A model generated the notes under the pieces. It had not been told where the DNA came from and ran no database searches. It saw only the letters and a program-made list of their open reading frames with translations. This document shows positions 7,125 through 17,500 of a stretch of DNA of 64,000 nt, piece after piece. Numbering within the stretch: position 1 is the stretch's first letter; the number at the start of each line of letters is the position of its first letter. The stretch is from Desulfuribacillus stibiiarsenatis (GTDB lineage: Bacteria > Bacillota > Bacilli > Desulfuribacillales > Desulfuribacillaceae), in contig NZ_MJAT01000040.1 of assembly GCF_001742305.1 (NCBI RefSeq), forward strand, positions 1 through 64,000. The letters are read 5' to 3'. Both the position numbers and the translations under genes were made by a program.

Positions 7125-10100
7125 ATGAATAATAAAATTATTAGGATTGCATCCCTCATTTTCATTATGTGCGGTATCTCTTTTTTGATTGTGACATCCT
7201 ATATAGATTTAAGCAATTCAAAAGCGCCAGAACATTTTGTCTCCGCGGGTTTAATTGATTTGTCTAAAATTGAGGACTTTAATCACCTTGTAAAATTAGA
7301 TGGGGAATGGAAATTTTATGAGAATGAATTAATTCATGACGCTCAATCCATCGAGGAATCGAAAAAAATATTCGTTACAGTACCAGGGAAATGGAATCGA
7401 TATGAGACTGGAAGAAAAGAACCCAAGTCCTTTGGCTACGGCACCTTTCACTTGAGGATTCAATTAAGTGAGACCCAAATTAATCAAATGGTTGGATTAA
7501 AGATACAAAATATAGGCATGTCGAACAAAGTCATTATTAATGATCAAGTGATTTCAATGAGCGGCAAGCCAGGTATTGATCGAAACAGCTATGAGATGGG
7601 CAATGTGCCGAAGTATGTGTTCTATTATCCGGAAAAAACTGAATTAGATGTTTTGATACAAGTAACAAATTTTGACTACAGTCCTTATAGTGGCATTGTC
7701 AGCTCAATCTTGTTTGGTCCTCAAGAGGTCCTAGAGAATACCAGAATAACAGCTTATGGATATGAGTTGGTTTTTTTGGGAGCAAGTTTAGCGGTTGGTT
7801 TTGTGTTCTTTATGGTCTTCTTATTTCGTATCAAGAGAACCTATTTGCTGTATTTTTCAATGTATATTATATCCAGCGGCTTATATGTCTTAACCCATGG
7901 CGAAAAAATATGGTTTCATCTTTTTCCAACTTTTGACTATCTTATATTTGCAAAAATTCAGTATTTTTCAGCAGCTCTAGCTATTAGCTTTTTTATAGGG
8001 TATTTATACACTTCATTTCCTGAAGTTTTTAAGAACAGAATGACAAAAGCTTTATTACTCGTTTCTTTTGCCTTTTATCCTGCGGTGTTATTCCCTTTAA
8101 GTATTCAGTCGAATATTTCGAGTATTCAAATCGCATTTTACATAGCAGTCATGTTGTATTCGGTGTATGGGAGTGTTAAAAGCATACTACATGAACATAC
8201 CTATTCTGTCTATTTTGTCGGGATTATTCTTTCGACAGCATTCATGGGCAGAGAAGGCATCTATTTGGTTCTGGGAAAAGGAAAAGTCGGGCTGTGGATG
8301 CTTCTTGCTCAATTTACTTGGATCTTAATCCACGCGTCTTTAATTGCGGGGAGGTTGAGCAAGACCTTTGATCTGGTGGAGGAACAATCCAAGGAACTCA
8401 TACGAATGGATCAATTGAAAGACGAATTTTTAGCGAAGTTGTCCTACGCATTAAGAGCACCACTGATGGGTATTTCCAATGTGACAAAACTTTATATAGA
8501 GCAAGAGGAAGACACACTATCCTATTCCCGAGGTGTAAAACTCTCTCAAATCCAAGACTTTTCAAGAAGATTAACGCGGCTTGTCAACGATATGACGGAT
8601 ATCTCCAAAATAAAAGAAGGCAAACTCACTTTGGAGTTGAGCGTCATCCAAATGAATAGATTTTTACGTAAAGTAGCAACATCCATGGCAGTTGCTTATA
8701 AAGATGACGGTGCAAGAATCGTCTTTGATATTGAGGACAGCATCCCCATGATAAGAGCGGATCAAGATCGCATGAAGCAGATTATTTTTTGTCTAATGGA
8801 TCATGCTGTGCTCAACAGTAAAAATAATCCTATCACATTAAGTGGACGCGGAAACACTGAGAGCGTTGAAATATCTGTAAGATATCCAGAGGAAAGTTCT
8901 CAAAGCAATAAGCATAACGAGCTGTTTGAGCCATTTTCTCAACAGAATGACTTGGGTATGGAGTCGGGGCTGGGGTTATCTATTGCCAAGCAACTTACAG
9001 AACTGATGGGCGGAATAATTGAAGTTAAGCACATTGAAAGTGGAGAAATCAGCATCACTGTCATTTTCCCTGCTTATAAAAGTAGGGTAGAAGTGGATGA
9101 AATAGCGGTTACTGAGATACAGTCATCCCAGGGAGAGACTTTTAACGATATTGAGGAACAGACACTCGCTACACCATATAGCATTAAAACAGCGGGCCAA
9201 AGTACGGTGATCGTAGCCGATGAAAGTCCTACAAACCTTAAGTTGATTGTTGACATGTTAGTGCATCACAATTATTCGGTGATTGCCGTCGATAATGGGC
9301 ACGATGTCATGAAGCAACTACAGCTTAATCCCAGCACGGATTTGGTCGTTATTGATTATTGGATGCAAGATCCTTCGGGGTTAGAAATTTGTCGCAAATT
9401 AAGAGAAGTCTATAGTCGTGATGACCTACCCATACTGATGCTTACGACAACAATCGATCCAAGTGTTGTGGAAAGGGCGTTACTCTCTGGGGCAAATGAT
9501 TTTCTCTATAAGCCCTATCAAGCGAATGAGTTAATTGCTAGAGTGCATTCCCTTGTTCAAGTGAAAAAAACATTGGCCCTGACGACGAGCTATGAGCTGG
9601 CGTTTCTTCACGCTCAGATTAAACCACACTTTCTCTATAATGCTTTAAACACAATTGCTGAGTACTGCGAAACTGAGCCCCATGAGGCAGGAAGACTAAT
9701 CATTTCACTTTCGAAATATTTAAGGGGCACCCTTGATTTTGAGAATATCAGCAGCTTTGTGACGGTTGAAAAAGAGTTGTCACTGGTCAAAGCATATCTC
9801 AATATAGAAATGGCACGCTTTGATAAGCTTGAAGTGGCATTTGATGTGGATGACAACATCACTGTTTCTTTACCCTCATTAACCTTACAAACCCTAGTTG
9901 AAAATGCAGTGAAGCACGGAGTGACGAAAATAGTAGCAGGAGGTAAGGTCACCATATCCATTAAGCAGTTAGATGACGGTGTGATTTTTACCGTTGAGGA
10001 TAATGGTGTGGGCATGGATTTAGAGAAACTGGACATATCCAATAAGACATCAGAGAAACGAAACAGTATTGGCTTATATAATATTAACACGAGACTACTC

Positions 10101-10190
10101 AAGATTTACGGAAAAGAGTTAATCATCGAGAGTACACCGGGATTAGGGACCAAAGCAAGTTTTGTCATACCCAATGGAGGTAGTCTATGA
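7125..10190 (+). CDS. 7TM hybrid sensor with degenerate HisKA, REC and LytS-type kinase
   Basis: A 1021-residue membrane sensor. ATG 7125 follows AGGAAGGAGA; the frame's earlier ATG at 7092 overlaps the -10 box. Order: one N-terminal helix; extracellular 7TMR-DISMED2-like beta domain (about 35-210); seven-helix 7TMR-DISM region (about 215-410); HisKA/HATPase-like region (about 425-655); receiver domain (about 690-815) with Asp744; LytS-type His_kinase (PF06580) plus HATPase (about 820-1015) with phosphoacceptor His835 in QIKPHFLYNALN, an intact N box (LVENAVKHG) and DNGVGM. In the first kinase module the HisKA His is Tyr441 (KLSYALRAPL) and the N box is eroded (CLMDHAVLNS), so only the C-terminal module should be active. 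Stop overlaps the regulator start (ATGA). Confidence 0.88.
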   Translation: MNNKIIRIASLIFIMCGISFLIVTSYIDLSNSKAPEHFVSAGLIDLSKIEDFNHLVKLDGEWKFYENELIHDAQSIEESKKIFVTVPGKWNRYETGRKEPKSFGYGTFHLRIQLSETQINQMVGLKIQNIGMSNKVIINDQVISMSGKPGIDRNSYEMGNVPKYVFYYPEKTELDVLIQVTNFDYSPYSGIVSSILFGPQEVLENTRITAYGYELVFLGASLAVGFVFFMVFLFRIKRTYLLYFSMYIISSGLYVLTHGEKIWFHLFPTFDYLIFAKIQYFSAALAISFFIGYLYTSFPEVFKNRMTKALLLVSFAFYPAVLFPLSIQSNISSIQIAFYIAVMLYSVYGSVKSILHEHTYSVYFVGIILSTAFMGREGIYLVLGKGKVGLWMLLAQFTWILIHASLIAGRLSKTFDLVEEQSKELIRMDQLKDEFLAKLSYALRAPLMGISNVTKLYIEQEEDTLSYSRGVKLSQIQDFSRRLTRLVNDMTDISKIKEGKLTLELSVIQMNRFLRKVATSMAVAYKDDGARIVFDIEDSIPMIRADQDRMKQIIFCLMDHAVLNSKNNPITLSGRGNTESVEISVRYPEESSQSNKHNELFEPFSQQNDLGMESGLGLSIAKQLTELMGGIIEVKHIESGEISITVIFPAYKSRVEVDEIAVTEIQSSQGETFNDIEEQTLATPYSIKTAGQSTVIVADESPTNLKLIVDMLVHHNYSVIAVDNGHDVMKQLQLNPSTDLVVIDYWMQDPSGLEICRKLREVYSRDDLPILMLTTTIDPSVVERALLSGANDFLYKPYQANELIARVHSLVQVKKTLALTTSYELAFLHAQIKPHFLYNALNTIAEYCETEPHEAGRLIISLSKYLRGTLDFENISSFVTVEKELSLVKAYLNIEMARFDKLEVAFDVDDNITVSLPSLTLQTLVENAVKHGVTKIVAGGKVTISIKQLDDGVIFTVEDNGVGMDLEKLDISNKTSEKRNSIGLYNINTRLLKIYGKELIIESTPGLGTKASFVIPNGGSL

Positions 10191-11323
10191 AGACAGTAGA
10201 TAAAGTAGATCACTATAGAATAGTTGTGATGGATGATGAAAGGAAAGCCTTAGAACGCTTTAAACGCCTCATAGCAGAGGAGGAAAATCTCACACTAGTG
10301 GCAAGTTTTACAAACCCCCATGAGGCAATCCACTATATTGAAAATCACAACGTGGATGTTGTCTTTGCTGATATAGAAATGCCTGAAATCAGTGGGACAG
10401 AAGTTGCAGATCTCATCGCAGCAATCAATCCGAGTATTGACGTGGTCTTTGTAACGGCTTACAGTCAATATGCACTACAAGCTTTTCAAGTCCATGCGGT
10501 AGGGTATTTACTGAAACCCATAGAGGTTGAAGACATCAGAAAGCAGATGAACCAGATTATTAAAAGAAGAGAAATGCGAAGGATTGGTCCTAAAAATGAA
10601 AAATGTATTATTCAATGTCTGGGACAGTTTCTTTGTTATCGCAACGACCAAGAATTTGTCAAGTGGCGAACAGCTAAAGCGGAAGAACTTTTAGGATTTT
10701 TGCTCCATTATCGGGGGAAGCCAGTATCAAAAGAAAAAATTATAGATACACTCTGGCCAGATATGGAACCTAAAAAAGCCTCACAAAACCTACATTCAAA
10801 TCTTCATTTTGTTCGTGAAGTGATGAAAAGTATTGGATTAGAAAACGTTATAGAAAGAAATAGAGAGAATTATCGGTTGAATACGGATTATATCGATTGT
10901 GACATGCTTCACTTTATGGCGCTAATTGAGGAAATCTCAAGGGTGGATCATCATGTAGACATTAATACACTGGAGAAGGCGGATACATTTTATCGTGGCA
11001 CATATTTTGAAGATAAAACCTATAAGTGGGCAGAGAGTCTAAGTCATTGGCTTCAAAACCAATTTGTTAGCATGAAGTTAAAGCAAGGGGCTTTCTATAA
11101 AAAAAGCGGTGTGAATGCCAAGGCGATCAGCGCTTATAAGACGATCATTCATCTGAGTCCAATCGAAGAGGACGCCTATATAGAACTTGCGGAAATATAT
11201 TTGGAGCAAGGAGATAGGGCATCGGCTTTACAATGTTATAAGAACTGTGTAAAGGTTCTAGAAGAAGAGCTAGATGTAAAACCATCTGCGCGATTTAAAG
11301 CTTTAATGTCAAAAGTAAAGTGA
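10187..11323 (+). CDS. Response regulator with winged helix and BTAD-like domain (SARP-like)
   Basis: A 378-residue protein. A receiver domain occupies about 1-130 with phosphoacceptor Asp62 (VVFADIEMPEISG), Thr/Ala and Lys (TAY, LLKPI) at the usual places. An OmpR-type winged helix follows (about 145-240; AKAEELLGFLLHYRGKPVSK, ASQNLHSNLHFVREVM). A helical, TPR-like bacterial transcriptional activation domain (about 250-375; LEKADTFYRGTYFED, AYIELAEIYLEQGDRASALQ) completes a SARP-like layout. SARPs bind direct repeats spaced by one helical turn; such repeats lie before the sensor gene and before the SLH gene. The start overlaps the sensor stop by four bases, so the pair is translationally coupled. 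Confidence 0.88.
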   Translation: MKTVDKVDHYRIVVMDDERKALERFKRLIAEEENLTLVASFTNPHEAIHYIENHNVDVVFADIEMPEISGTEVADLIAAINPSIDVVFVTAYSQYALQAFQVHAVGYLLKPIEVEDIRKQMNQIIKRREMRRIGPKNEKCIIQCLGQFLCYRNDQEFVKWRTAKAEELLGFLLHYRGKPVSKEKIIDTLWPDMEPKKASQNLHSNLHFVREVMKSIGLENVIERNRENYRLNTDYIDCDMLHFMALIEEISRVDHHVDINTLEKADTFYRGTYFEDKTYKWAESLSHWLQNQFVSMKLKQGAFYKKSGVNAKAISAYKTIIHLSPIEEDAYIELAEIYLEQGDRASALQCYKNCVKVLEEELDVKPSARFKALMSKVK

Positions 11324-11341
11324 ATAGAGGATATAGCTGAG

Positions 11342-11369
11342 GAAGTGCTTTAAGAGCGCTTCTTTTTTT
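11342..11369 (+). terminator. Terminator of the sensor/regulator operon
   Basis: GAAGTGCT pairs with AGCGCTTC (8 bp) around a 5-base loop, followed by seven T. It separates the regulatory operon from the SLH gene. Confidence 0.85.
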
Positions 11370-11385
11370 GATGCTTCGCTTCGTG

Positions 11386-11439
11386 TTTAGAAATGGTTTA
11401 GAAGTGATTTAGAAATGGTTTAGAGCACTGTGGTTAAAT
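11386..11439 (+). promoter_or_regulatory. Four 11-bp direct repeats and promoter before SLH gene
   Basis: TTTAGAAATGG (11386), TTTAGAAGTGA (11397), TTTAGAAATGG (11408) and TTTAGAGCACT (11419) are exactly 11 bp apart. A -10-like TTAAAT at 11434-11439 lies 15 bases after the start of the last repeat, the same distance as in the promoter at 7062-7093. The match in sequence and geometry indicates one activator, most likely the adjacent SARP-like regulator, for both promoters. Confidence 0.75.
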
Positions 11440-11548
11440 AATTGCATAGATTCTAGAGGTTGGTGATGTAAAGATAGGAATGGTATTGGTCAAGATGTCA
11501 TAGAACAAGCTTTTAGAAAAATATGGGATTCAAGAGAGGTGGAGAAAA

Positions 11549-14500
11549 ATGTCTAAAAAGATTAAGAAAATAATTTCAGTGATGCTGGTTTTGTTATTGG
11601 TGTTTGGGATGGTTCCAGGTTCAATGACGGGTAGTGGGGTTGTTTATGCGTCAGCTCCAGAAACTATAACCGTTACAGGTGCTGGCTGGGGAGCAGCTAA
11701 TGGAACTTATACCATTGAAGGTACGTATGGAGGTAAGCCAATATATAGAAATGATACTATTGAGATAAGATGGGATTCAACAATGGGTGACGTTTGGGCT
11801 ATTAAGTTCACTAGCGGTTTAGTTTTATATTTTGCTCAAGAGGATGTTGCCAGTCCAGATTTGGTTGTAGCGTGGAGTACCCATGATCCTTTTTTTGCAC
11901 CTGTACCTACAACTGGACCTGCTACTTCGTCAGATGCGACGGTGTCAGTTATCAATCCAATGACTTATATTGTAAATAACGACACAAATACAATTTCTAA
12001 TAATATTACACAGATTACTACAAATGTTCCAGTCAGTTCGTTCCTCTCCTATTTGCAGAAACATCCTGCAGCAGACTGGAAGGTGGTTACAACAGGGACA
12101 ACGATCACAAATGCTGCAACGTTCGACAGTGCAACCGGAAAAGCTGTTGACACTTATTTGGCAGTTGGTGATAAGCTAGCAGTTAAAGCAGAAGACGGTA
12201 CGGTGAAGGTGTACGACATAACAGTGATTGAAGAAGGTGCTTCTTCTGATACAGATCTCGTAAGCGATAGCAGCAGTGTTACAATCGACATAAATGCTGG
12301 TACAATTACTGTATTGCGGTTACATGAAGATTATGAGATGCAAGATTTATACTTTGGAATTGAATGGCCTGAAGATTCGAGTTTTAAGTTCACTGCAGCG
12401 GGTATTGCTGATGATGCTGTTTTCTCTGGGATTGTTGGGAAAGATTGGCAAGATCAGATTGTAACAGGTGATAAGGTATTCGTGCAAGCGCAAAACGGTA
12501 CAGTGAAGGTATACACAATCACTTTAGCGTTCACACGTATTGCATCTAAAGAAGATGCAAATGATGACTATTTTTATAATGTTAATATACGCAATGGAAC
12601 GATTACTGAGGATGCCTCAGAGATTACTACTGCTGTGACAGTATCTGCATTCTTAGATAACCTAATAAAGCATGCTAATACAGTGTGGAAGGTTGTTGCA
12701 ACTGGTACAACGATCACAGACGCTGCTACGTTTGACGGTGCATCAGAAAAAGCTAGTGGAGCTACTTTAGCAGTTGGCGATTTGTTAGCTGTTAAAGATG
12801 CAGCTGGTGCGGTGAAGGTGTATGCGATTACGGTAACGGATGCTAGCTCCAGCAATACACCTGAACAATACTTTATCTTCGATCCTGACACTGGAACGAT
12901 TACAGGTTACAGTAGTGAGGGTCCTAAGGATGTAGTAATACCAAGCACCATAGACGGTGTGGCTGTTGTGAGTATAGGCGACTGGGCCTTCGGGATGCAG
13001 ACGTTAACAACGGTGACGATTCCTGCAAGTGTGATGAGTATAGGTGTAAGTGCCTTCTTTTCTAGCTCGTTGACATCTGTAACGATTCCGGAAGGTGTGA
13101 CGAGTATAGGTGACTTTGCCTTCGAAAGTAACCAGTTGACAACGGTGACGATTCCTGCAAGTGTGACGAGTATAGGTGAAGGTACCTTCAAAGATAACCC
13201 GTTGACCGAAGTAACCATTGGAAGTGGAGTTGTTATAACTCACGATGACTCAATGGGAACTCATGGCGCGTCATTCAAAAGAGATTATGAAGCAAACGGC
13301 AGTCTAGCTGGGACGTACACCTATGACTCTGGAACAGCTAGTTGGATTTTTTCTTCAGGAACGATGTCAAGCGATGCTGAAGTATCCATTATCGACAGCA
13401 ATAACTCTTATGTAGTCGATAATTCGGAAAATACGATTGTGGCGGACCAGACACCGATTACAACTGATATGAAAGTCGGTGCTTTTCTTGCTAATTTAGA
13501 GAAGCATGCTGCCGCAAGCTGGAAGGTCGTTACAACGGCTACGACAATCACAAATGCTGAAACGTTTGACAGTGCAACAGAAAAAGCTGGTGGCGATAAC
13601 TTAGCAGTAGGCGATTTGTTAGCAGTCAAAGCGGAAGACGGTACGGTGAAGGTGTATGCGATTACGGTAACGGGAGATTCGTCCGGAGAGCCACAGCCAC
13701 TCCAGCCTGAAGGAACGGGTACAGAGCAGGATCCATATCTAGTTGCTACAATTGAGAATTTGATCTGGTTACAAGAGCAGAGCCAAACAAACAATTTCTC
13801 AGGAAAGCATTTTAGACAAACAGCCGATATAGATCTATCTGTTATCGCAAATTGGGGTGGAATAGGTAAAGCTGATTTGGGTGTTTCCTTTCAGGGCACT
13901 TACGATGGTTATGGGTATACAATCAATAACATGACGATTACCAGAGATGATGCTACAATTGGTTTTTTTAATGCAATTAACAACAGTACAATAAAAAGAC
14001 TAGCGATTACAAACGCAAATGTGACTAGGACTCATAACACATCGAGTGAAGCCGTGAGTATTTTAGTTGGATATGCAAATGCAACAGTAGTTATTCAGGA
14101 TTGCTATACAACGGGAACTGTTATAGATGAACAAGCAACTAATAACTATACAGGAAGTGCTGCAGGAATTGTAGCGGAGGTAAACGGTGCTGGTACAATA
14201 ATTAGAAGCTATTCACTTGCATCAATTTCTAGAACTGCAGCAGTAGGTAGTTTCACAGGGGGGTTAAGTGGTCGGATCTCAGCAAATTCTGAAATAACGG
14301 ACTCTTTCTTTGCAGGAACTATCACTGGGAGTAATTGGTTCAGAGGTTATATTGTAGGTGCTAGCATGGCCACTGTCGATAAATTCACTAATACTTTCGC
14401 AGCAGCTTCAAGCACTGATCGAATGATTGGCGTTTTGCTTACCGATTATAGTAATGTTCAACTGGACGGAAATGCGAAAGATGCATCGTTTTTCAAAGAT

Positions 14501-17500
14501 GTTAATAATTACGGAGCGTCAACATATTCAACGGCATGGGATTTCGTGAATACATGGCAAATTGATCCTGCTGTTAACAATGGGTATCCAACTTTGCGGT
14601 CTCAAGGAACATCGGGTGAAGTACCTTCTGCTTCGTCAGATGCGACAGTATCAACCATCGGCAGCAACTATACTTATGTTGTAATCAATACACCAGCTAC
14701 GATTGAAGCAGACATGACACCGATTACAACGGATATGAAAGTCGGTGCATTTCTTGCTAATTTAGAGAAGCATGCTGAAGCCGCTTGGAAGGTTGTTACA
14801 GCTGGCACGACAATCACAGATGCTGCAGAGTTTGACAGTGCGACAGAAAAAGCTAGTGGCGATAACTTAGCAGTTGGTGATTTGTTAGCTGTTAAAGCAG
14901 AAAATGGTACGGTGAAGGTGTATGCGATTACGGTAACACCGAATGATAATTCAGGAGACTTTATATTTGATATTCCTACCCAAACCATAACTGGGTACAC
15001 TGGAAGCAATCCGAATGTTGTAATACCAGCAAGCATAGGCGGTGTTCAGGTAGTTGGTATAGGTGCATCTGCTTTTAGAAATATGACTTTGTCATCTATT
15101 ATCATCCCTGAAGGGGTTACAAGTATAGGTGCCCATGCTTTTAGAAATAGCACATTGACTTCGGTGAGTATACCTGAAAGTATATTAAACATCGGGACAT
15201 ATGCTTTTGCAGACAACCTATTGACAAGTTTGACCATCCTTACAGGTGGAATAACTATGGCAGACGGTGTTTTCTTTAACAACAAACTGGATACGTTGAA
15301 CTTACCAGAAACAATGACAAGCATAGCTGATGGAATGTTTACTCAAAATCTTTTGACCTCTGTAGTGATACCTGGATCGGTAACACATATAGGGCAAGCC
15401 TTTAACGCAAATGCTTTGACGAGGGTATCTATAGGAAATAATGTAACCATTGTTGCAAATGTTAACGCAATGGGCATTCATAGTATGACGTTTATAAGGG
15501 ATTATACTGCTAACTCAAGTGCGGCAGGAACATACATTTATGACTCTGGATCAGATAGTTGGAGCATAGAAGTGCTAAAAACCTACGAAGAATTATTGGC
15601 GTTGATTGCGGAGTCTAAACAGAGACGTACTGAGACTGAAGAATCGGAAGATGGGGAATATGTTACTCCTGGAGCCTATTGGGCTACATCTGAGGTTTGG
15701 AATGCATTCAGTGACACGATTGATGAAATTGACAATAATAAGTGGTCGGGTAAAGCTGCTGAGGTTATTCATAATGAGTATTTATCATTAGACGCAGCTC
15801 GAACCTTATTCATGGAAGCTAGACAATATTTGATAGACAAATTTGACTTAGACATAGCTATTGAAGATGCGGAAACTAAAAAAATGGGAGTAGTCATTTC
15901 AGAAACAGGCGAAGGGATATTTGTAGGGACATACTGGGTTACGCAGGCGATGCAGGACACTTTTTCAGCTGCTATTGATTCAGCAAAAGGCGTTTACAAC
16001 GATGCTGATGCTACTCAGGAAGAAGTAACAACGGCAATAGCCGCGCTCGTAGCTGCTACAAATAGCTACACACCTGTACAAGGAACAAATGTAGCTTCTT
16101 CTGATACAGATCTCGTAAGTGAGCGAGACTATATTACAGTCGATATAGATGCTGCTACAATCACTGCAGTACTTTTGTGGGACGAATTCATAAAGATGGA
16201 TCTAGACCTTGCAATTGTTTATCCTGATGATTCGAGTTACAAGATTGCTGGTGCAGAGGTTGCTAATGATGCAGAATTTTCTGGGATTGTTGGAAAAACA
16301 TCATTCTCAGCCGATCTTATAACGGGTGACAAGGTATTCGTACAAGCGCAAGACGGTACAGTGAAGGTATACACAATCACTTTAGCGTTGACACGTATTG
16401 CATCTAAAGACGATGAAAATGATGACTATTTTTATAATGTCAATATAGGTGCTGGAACAATTACGGATGATGCGTCAGAGATTACAACGGCTGTGACGGT
16501 ATCTGAATTCTTGGCCAATTTAAGAAAGAATGAGGATGCAAACTGGAAGGTCGTAGCAATGGGAACGACCATAACAGACGCTGCAACATTCATTAGTGCA
16601 ACAGGGAAAGCTGATGACGCTACTTTAGCAGTTGGTGATTTGTTAGCAGTTAAAGATGCAGACGGTAGGGTGAAGGTGTATACGATTACTGTAACACCGA
16701 ATGATGATTCAGGTTACTTTACATTTAATGCAGAGACAGGAACTATCACAGGCTATTCAAATGATGGTCCGAAGGATGTAGTAATACCATCTACTATTAA
16801 TGGTGTGTCTGTAACGAGCATAGGTAGTGCTGCATTCCTAATGATGAGTGTAACAAGCGTCACTATTCCAGACAGTGTAACTTCAATAGGGGCTAATGCA
16901 TTCGCATTGAACTCTATAACAAGTGTCACTATTCCAGACAGTGTAACTTTAATAGATGCTAGTGCATTCTTTTCAAACTCAATAACGAGTATCACAATCG
17001 GTGCTAATGTAACTGTTTTTGATAACATTTCATTAGGATTAAACGGAGCGTCATTCAAGACTTTATATGATTCAAATAAACTAGCAGGAACATACACATA
17101 CGTAGATGGTGCTTGGATAGGTCCTTCGGAAGGAGATGATTCAGATAACATGCTTTCCGACGACGCAACACTATCAGATCTCGCTATCAGCGTAGGTACG
17201 TTAAGTCCAGAATTTTCAAAACCAGAAAGAACGTTTACAGTCAGTGTTGCAAACGGAGTCACCAGCATGACTGTTACACCAACTGTTAATGACGAAGAGA
17301 ATGGCACAGTAACGGTAAATGGTGTGACTGCTACCACTGGACAACCTTCAAATGCCATCACTCTGAATGTAGGTAGCAATCCTATAACTATTATAGTGAC
17401 AGCAGAAGATGGCGTAACTACAGAAACCTACACCATCACAGTGACAAGAGCAGCAGGAAGTAATAATTCAGGAGAAAGTTCTAGTGGCGATGGCGATTCA

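Noticed and set aside
11936-16700. The repeats inside the SLH gene as a CRISPR array or satellite
   Set aside because: Repeats are about 285 bp long, in frame and translated into protein modules; no short direct repeats with unique spacers occur anywhere in the window.
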